Shown piece by piece: positions 60,610-64,000 of a DNA stretch of 64,000 bases (the stretch's first letter is position 1; every line of letters starts with the position of its first letter). This DNA is from an uncultured Bacteroidales bacterium (GTDB lineage Bacteria; Bacteroidota; Bacteroidia; Bacteroidales; UBA932). The stretch is taken from the NCBI GenBank assembly GCA_905235085.1, contig CAJOKD010000018.1, positions 23,326 through 87,325 of the forward strand. Direction: 5' to 3'. The position numbers and the translations under genes were made by a program. The notes below the pieces were generated by a model. It ran no database searches. It was not told the origin of the DNA and saw only the letters and a program-made list of their open reading frames with translations.

Positions 60610-61356
60610 CTAAAAACCAAAATAATCGTCGATTGCTCTCAAATCCTCCGCTTGCTTAGAACTGCCCTGATATACGTCAGAGTCACCATACTTATATGAT
60701 CTGGTTGAAGAGTTAGACTGTTGTTTCTTTGCATCATCGAAAATATAGTCGTATCCACCGCCAAAAAAAAACAATTCGTAATAGTTATGTGACTTATTCG
60801 CGGAGTAATTGCATACTGTGATATAAGTCTTCTTTTCAGATGTGAAAAATGATTTGTCCAAATGAATATAATAATCCGGATAGTACCAGATGTGTTTGCT
60901 CATCTCAAATTCACTCAGTACATCAACTCTTCTATCATCCAAATAGGAAAGAACGACCTCTGGAGCGGCATTAAAGATACCATTAGCTATGCGTACATAA
61001 ACAGCGCATAATCTATTGTCGTCATCAAATTTATAGATAGTACTGCACGGAACAAATTGATTACCAAGATAGATAGCATTCTCATCAATTTTAGCCGCGT
61101 CAAAATCCTCTCTAGACATTCCCAACCTCACCTTTGGATCACAAAAGAATAATGGATTGTCACATGAGTTATTTATGCGGTCTTTTACTGCGAAGTTAAC
61201 TTTAGTCAAAGAATTGTCGTCTTTATGTGCATAAGCAGTGTCATAGTCTACGACCAGAGGATATGTAGTATTCTCTCTATGAGTAAGTATTGCTTTAACC
61301 ACGAACAATCCCAGAAGAGTTATCGCTAGAGCGATTATTATATTCTTGTGTCTCAT
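60610..61356 (-). CDS. Hypothetical membrane-anchored protein
   Basis: 248 residues, family not recognised. One N-terminal hydrophobic segment (IIIALAITLLGLFVVKAIL) is followed by a soluble domain with several Cys residues (NSCDNPLFFCDPKVRLGMSR, FVPCSTIYKF) and a polar tail (KYGDSDVYQGSSKQAEDLRA, ending IDDYFGF). It is probably anchored in the inner membrane facing the periplasm. It is separated by 40 bases from the next membrane protein gene on the same strand; the two may be a unit. Confidence 0.7.
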   Translation of the reverse strand: MRHKNIIIALAITLLGLFVVKAILTHRENTTYPLVVDYDTAYAHKDDNSLTKVNFAVKDRINNSCDNPLFFCDPKVRLGMSREDFDAAKIDENAIYLGNQFVPCSTIYKFDDDNRLCAVYVRIANGIFNAAPEVVLSYLDDRRVDVLSEFEMSKHIWYYPDYYIHLDKSFFTSEKKTYITVCNYSANKSHNYYELFFFGGGYDYIFDDAKKQQSNSSTRSYKYGDSDVYQGSSKQAEDLRAIDDYFGF

Positions 61357-61396
61357 AATGAACTCTATTCAATAGTCAAAACAGTGATGTAGAATG

Positions 61397-62071
61397 CTAT
61401 TTATTTCTTTGTACTATAACATTGAAGACATTTGCAATTGTCTGGGCTTTGGCAGTATCGGTTCCAAGCTTTATTTCACGGATAGGACTAGCTAGGTCAT
61501 CAACGTTCAAGAATAGGATGTACTTATGCTTCACGGTAGATGAAGTTTGGGTTGTCGATGGGACCGTGACAGTTTCTTTCTTCGCGGTGGTAGCGCCTGC
61601 AAGAGCGCCTACACCACCAAGAAGAATACCGCCTACGGCTGCGCGACCAAGCATACTTCCAGTATTTGTAGTTGTTGTACTATGCAATGATGTCTCATTC
61701 TTCATGATTGTTTCTGAATCATCATTGAGATTAAACCCAAGAATCTTCTTAAAGGGGATAATCTCACCCTTTAAACAAATCACCGCTGGCTCTTCAAAGA
61801 CGTATAAATAATTAGATATCTTAGTCTTATCTAATCCCAGAACGAAATAATTAGTTGCCTCACCATACTCTGACACCAATTTGCCATATTCGGCCGCATA
61901 TTCGGCCTCAGCTTTTTCCTTTTGGGCTTTTTCCACTGCATCTCTCTCAGCTGCTCTTGCCCGTCTCTCTTCAAGAGCTACTGCTTTCTTTTTCTTATCG
62001 TTTTCGATAAGGTCATAGCCTACAAAACCAACGAGGGCGATAGATACCAAGATTATTAATGCGTTTATCAT
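61397..62071 (-). CDS. Hypothetical membrane protein with coiled coil and glycine-rich segment
   Basis: About 224 residues from the ATG at 62071 (MINALIILVSIALVGFVGYD), which places the membrane helix at the N-terminus; an upstream Met at 62206 would add a poorly supported leader. A Lys/Glu/Ala-rich coiled coil (ERRARAAERDAVEKAQKEKA) is followed by a beta-rich domain (YLYVFEEPAVICLKGEIIPF) interrupted by a Gly-rich hydrophobic stretch (SMLGRAAVGGILLGGVGALA), and ends in KYILFLNVDD, EIKLGTDTAKAQTIANVF. The soluble part looks like a PH-like domain; function unknown. Confidence 0.68.
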   Translation of the reverse strand: MINALIILVSIALVGFVGYDLIENDKKKKAVALEERRARAAERDAVEKAQKEKAEAEYAAEYGKLVSEYGEATNYFVLGLDKTKISNYLYVFEEPAVICLKGEIIPFKKILGFNLNDDSETIMKNETSLHSTTTTNTGSMLGRAAVGGILLGGVGALAGATTAKKETVTVPSTTQTSSTVKHKYILFLNVDDLASPIREIKLGTDTAKAQTIANVFNVIVQRNK

Positions 62072-62156
62072 AATAATGTGGTTACCATTATACGAAAGTG
62101 AAACATAATGATTTGGGACAATAAAGATAGCAAAAAATGTTGATAGTATGACAATG

Positions 62157-62192
62157 AAGGCATTACAGCTTCCCTCACATCTGTAATGCCTT
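62157..62192 (-). terminator. Perfect 12-base hairpin between the replication module and cargo
   Basis: AAGGCATTACAG (62157-62168) and CTGTAATGCCTT (62181-62192) pair perfectly around a 12-base loop, 36 bases after the DUF6371 stop on the minus strand. No long T-run follows, so termination is likely but not certain. Confidence 0.5.
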
Positions 62193-62228
62193 AGATTATT
62201 ATGCAACTCTGGTTTTCCACTACGGTAA

Positions 62229-63041
62229 CTACTCTATCTCCTTCTCCTCAATCTTTTCCACTCCCCAGAATTCCAGGTCGAGATCCTTGATGAGGGCTTC
62301 TAGCTCGTCGTGGCACTCTGGTGATATATATCGCTTGATTTGCTGGAATGTCGGATTTTGCGTAGCACTGTTCTGCGTTATGCTTTCCAGGATAAGGTCA
62401 GCCAGATCCATGTGGCGGAAGGAGGGATTGTCCCCAGCTATATGTTGCAGATAATCACTTACTTTGATATTGGAATAGACAGACAAGCGTTCGCACCAGA
62501 AGCCGTAAGCATCGACATCGGGATAGGCCACGACTTTCCGTCCGGACAGGACATCCAACTTATTACCCAGACTGGTCTTCCCACCGGTGGCGAGCCAGAC
62601 GTATTCCGGGATGAACCCCGCACAGATAACGGCGGTCTTCTCTGATTCTACGAGTGCGACAGTCCGGTCCGGATACAGCGAGAGCAGATGCTCTCCGAAA
62701 AGGCATTGGGTCAGTTCCCATTCTTCCGGCAGCAGCTCTTTTCTTTTCATGAGCGCATGGATCCAGGTGATGGGACACTTGCTTGAATCATCCTTGATCC
62801 GATGACCTGTGACCGGATCATATTTCATGACCTTTCCGGTGCGGCACCGGCCTTCTTTGTCAATCTGGAAGAAGATCACGTCGCCAGCCTTGGTTAGGCC
62901 AAGCTGGTATTGATCCACGAGACCTTCCACCACCATTGGGTCCAGGACGGTTTCCAGGAAAATGGTGAAAGAACTCTTTTTCGGGTCAAAAGAGAGGGAA
63001 CGGGTAACGTATTCGTAGGGAATGATGTCTGGTGTTTTCAT
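62229..63041 (-). CDS. DUF6371 toprim-like replication protein
   Basis: 270 residues from the ATG at 63041 (MKTPDIIPYEYV), 13 bases after the stop of the upstream ATPase gene. It carries the toprim-like core VALVESEKTAVICAGFIPEY, VWLATGGKTSLGNKL and VVAYPDVDAYGFWCERL, and the C-terminal RYISPECHDELEALIKDLDL. DUF6371 proteins accompany RepA-like ATPases on Bacteroidales mobile elements and are probably primase- or replication-related. A decayed copy of its 3' end lies at 60440-60598. Confidence 0.83.
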   Translation of the reverse strand: MKTPDIIPYEYVTRSLSFDPKKSSFTIFLETVLDPMVVEGLVDQYQLGLTKAGDVIFFQIDKEGRCRTGKVMKYDPVTGHRIKDDSSKCPITWIHALMKRKELLPEEWELTQCLFGEHLLSLYPDRTVALVESEKTAVICAGFIPEYVWLATGGKTSLGNKLDVLSGRKVVAYPDVDAYGFWCERLSVYSNIKVSDYLQHIAGDNPSFRHMDLADLILESITQNSATQNPTFQQIKRYISPECHDELEALIKDLDLEFWGVEKIEEKEIE

Positions 63042-63054
63042 TGTGTTTTGGGGG

Positions 63055-64000
63055 TTATTGTCCCGTTGTCCCAGCCGGGACACGTGGGACAGTGGGACAA
63101 GTTGGGACAGTTTCGAGCTCCTTGAACAGGCGGCCGACGGTAGATTTGCTGAGGCCCAGTTCGACGGCGACCTCGCGGATCGTTTTTCCGGCTGCTTTCA
63201 GTTCAGCCACCTGCTGCTTGCGCTCCTCCCTATCATCAGGAGTAAAAACTCTCAAGTGTTCGCTTTCACGGGCATTGCCGACGAAGGAGAACTGAAGGAA
63301 ACCCTCGGTCTTGACGATTTCATAGAGGAGGATGTTATCTCCGCCGTACTGGATCTCACAGGACCGGGCCTTGAGTTGCTTTACATACCTGAGCTTGTTA
63401 TCCCTGCCGGACATACCGATGGCGAAGGCGCTGTCAAAGAAGTTGTACAGGCGCTTGCTCCCGGCTAGGTCATTCTGGGTGATTGGCCTGGAGGGGTCAC
63501 GCTTGGGGGTATGGGCTATTACAAGGATCGACCAATCCTTCTCCTTCTTCAAGTTCATCAGTTTTACCATGAAACTTCCTGCATCGGAGCCCTTCTCGGC
63601 AGCATTGCACAGGTAGCTGAGATTGTCGATGATGATGATCCTACAATGTTGTTGTTCGGCAGCGTTCGCAATATCTGAGAGGATCTTCTCCTCATGGTAT
63701 CCGGCATCGAATTTCTGAGGGTTGATTACTGCGTGATAGAGCATCTCGGGGAATTTGTGCATAATACCGGATTCCTTATCGGTATAGCGCAGCTGGAACT
63801 GCTTTTCGGAGAGTTCACAATCAACATACAGGACCGGTTCGGTAGTGGCGATCTGGTCAGCTATCTGGACGGCGAAGATGGACTTCCCGACGTTGGAATC
63901 AGCAAAGAGGCAGGTGACTTCCCCCTCATACCAGAGGGTCATGAACAGGTTCCTGGGGACGGGGCGTAGCGCTGCATCATGCACGGTCTCGTTCGCGGTT
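63055..64000 (-). CDS. RepA-like RecA-fold ATPase, truncated by window edge
   Basis: At least 309 residues; the frame remains open to the window end (ANETVHDAALRPVPRNLF is typical of the family interior), so the start is outside. Walker A is CLFADSNVGKS, Walker B is RIIIIDNLSYLC, and SILVIAHTPKRD, ITQNDLAGSKRLYNFFD follow, as in RepA/AAA_25 helicase-type proteins. The C-terminus has a HTH (TIREVAVELGLSKSTVGRLF) and a Pro/Thr/Val-rich tail. It probably drives replication of the mobile element together with the DUF6371 protein. Confidence 0.87.
   Translation of the reverse strand, partial: TANETVHDAALRPVPRNLFMTLWYEGEVTCLFADSNVGKSIFAVQIADQIATTEPVLYVDCELSEKQFQLRYTDKESGIMHKFPEMLYHAVINPQKFDAGYHEEKILSDIANAAEQQHCRIIIIDNLSYLCNAAEKGSDAGSFMVKLMNLKKEKDWSILVIAHTPKRDPSRPITQNDLAGSKRLYNFFDSAFAIGMSGRDNKLRYVKQLKARSCEIQYGGDNILLYEIVKTEGFLQFSFVGNARESEHLRVFTPDDREERKQQVAELKAAGKTIREVAVELGLSKSTVGRLFKELETVPTCPTVPRVPAGTTGQ

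Overview
The window looks like chromosomal DNA of an uncultured gut-type Bacteroidales. The signs are a SusC/SusD-type polysaccharide utilisation locus, large TPR sensors with a C-terminal HTH, many lipoproteins with an (S/A)xC lipobox, few strong Shine-Dalgarno sequences, and -7 boxes of the Bacteroidales type (TAnnTTTG, sometimes with TTTG about 20 bases upstream). The core DNA is moderately GC-rich for the order, so a Cryptobacteroides- or RC9-like lineage is possible; that placement is inference.

Core region (1-54480). It opens with a truncated GH2 glycosidase and a DPP-IV-type peptidase. A GIY-YIG gene follows, embedded in REP-like palindromic repeats. Next come an O6-methylguanine methyltransferase, an orphan TPR/HTH regulator and a ThiL-like protein. 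Genes from 7812 to 24064 form a glucan locus: a tightly packed phosphodiesterase/serine hydrolase/DUF6377 regulator operon, a long leader with repeated AAGTGGAT motifs, then SusC, SusD, a surface glycan-binding protein with two kinds of duplicated domain, GH16, CotH and GH3. The enzymes point to a beta-1,3- or mixed-linkage glucan. Housekeeping genes follow: hemW, superoxide dismutase, a U32 protein, TPR proteins, an M16-like protein without its zinc motif, prmC, ddl, a class A PBP, topA, an Lrp regulator and ispD. The elongasome operon is mreB-mreC-mreD-mrdA-rodA with a sugar-isomerase-like gene attached. A second GH3 and an M28 peptidase close the core.

Island (about 54570-64000, running off the window). 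Immediately after tRNA-Leu(UAA) the DNA becomes visibly AT-richer and the gene content changes. Six minus-strand genes lie behind one good Bacteroidales promoter at 60140-60171: two small unknown proteins linked by a five-copy AATG stop/start repeat, a KAP-family NTPase, an arginase-fold (UPF0489-like) protein, a three-Cys-motif partner protein (TcmP) and a DUF5131/Gp37-Gp68 protein. Beyond them are two membrane-anchored unknowns, a decayed second copy of a DUF6371 gene, an intact DUF6371 toprim-like gene and a RepA-like ATPase, which look like the replication module of an integrative element. The six-gene cluster is the best candidate for an undescribed system; a defence role is a hypothesis based on island location, the KAP NTPase and the TcmP/DUF5131 pair.
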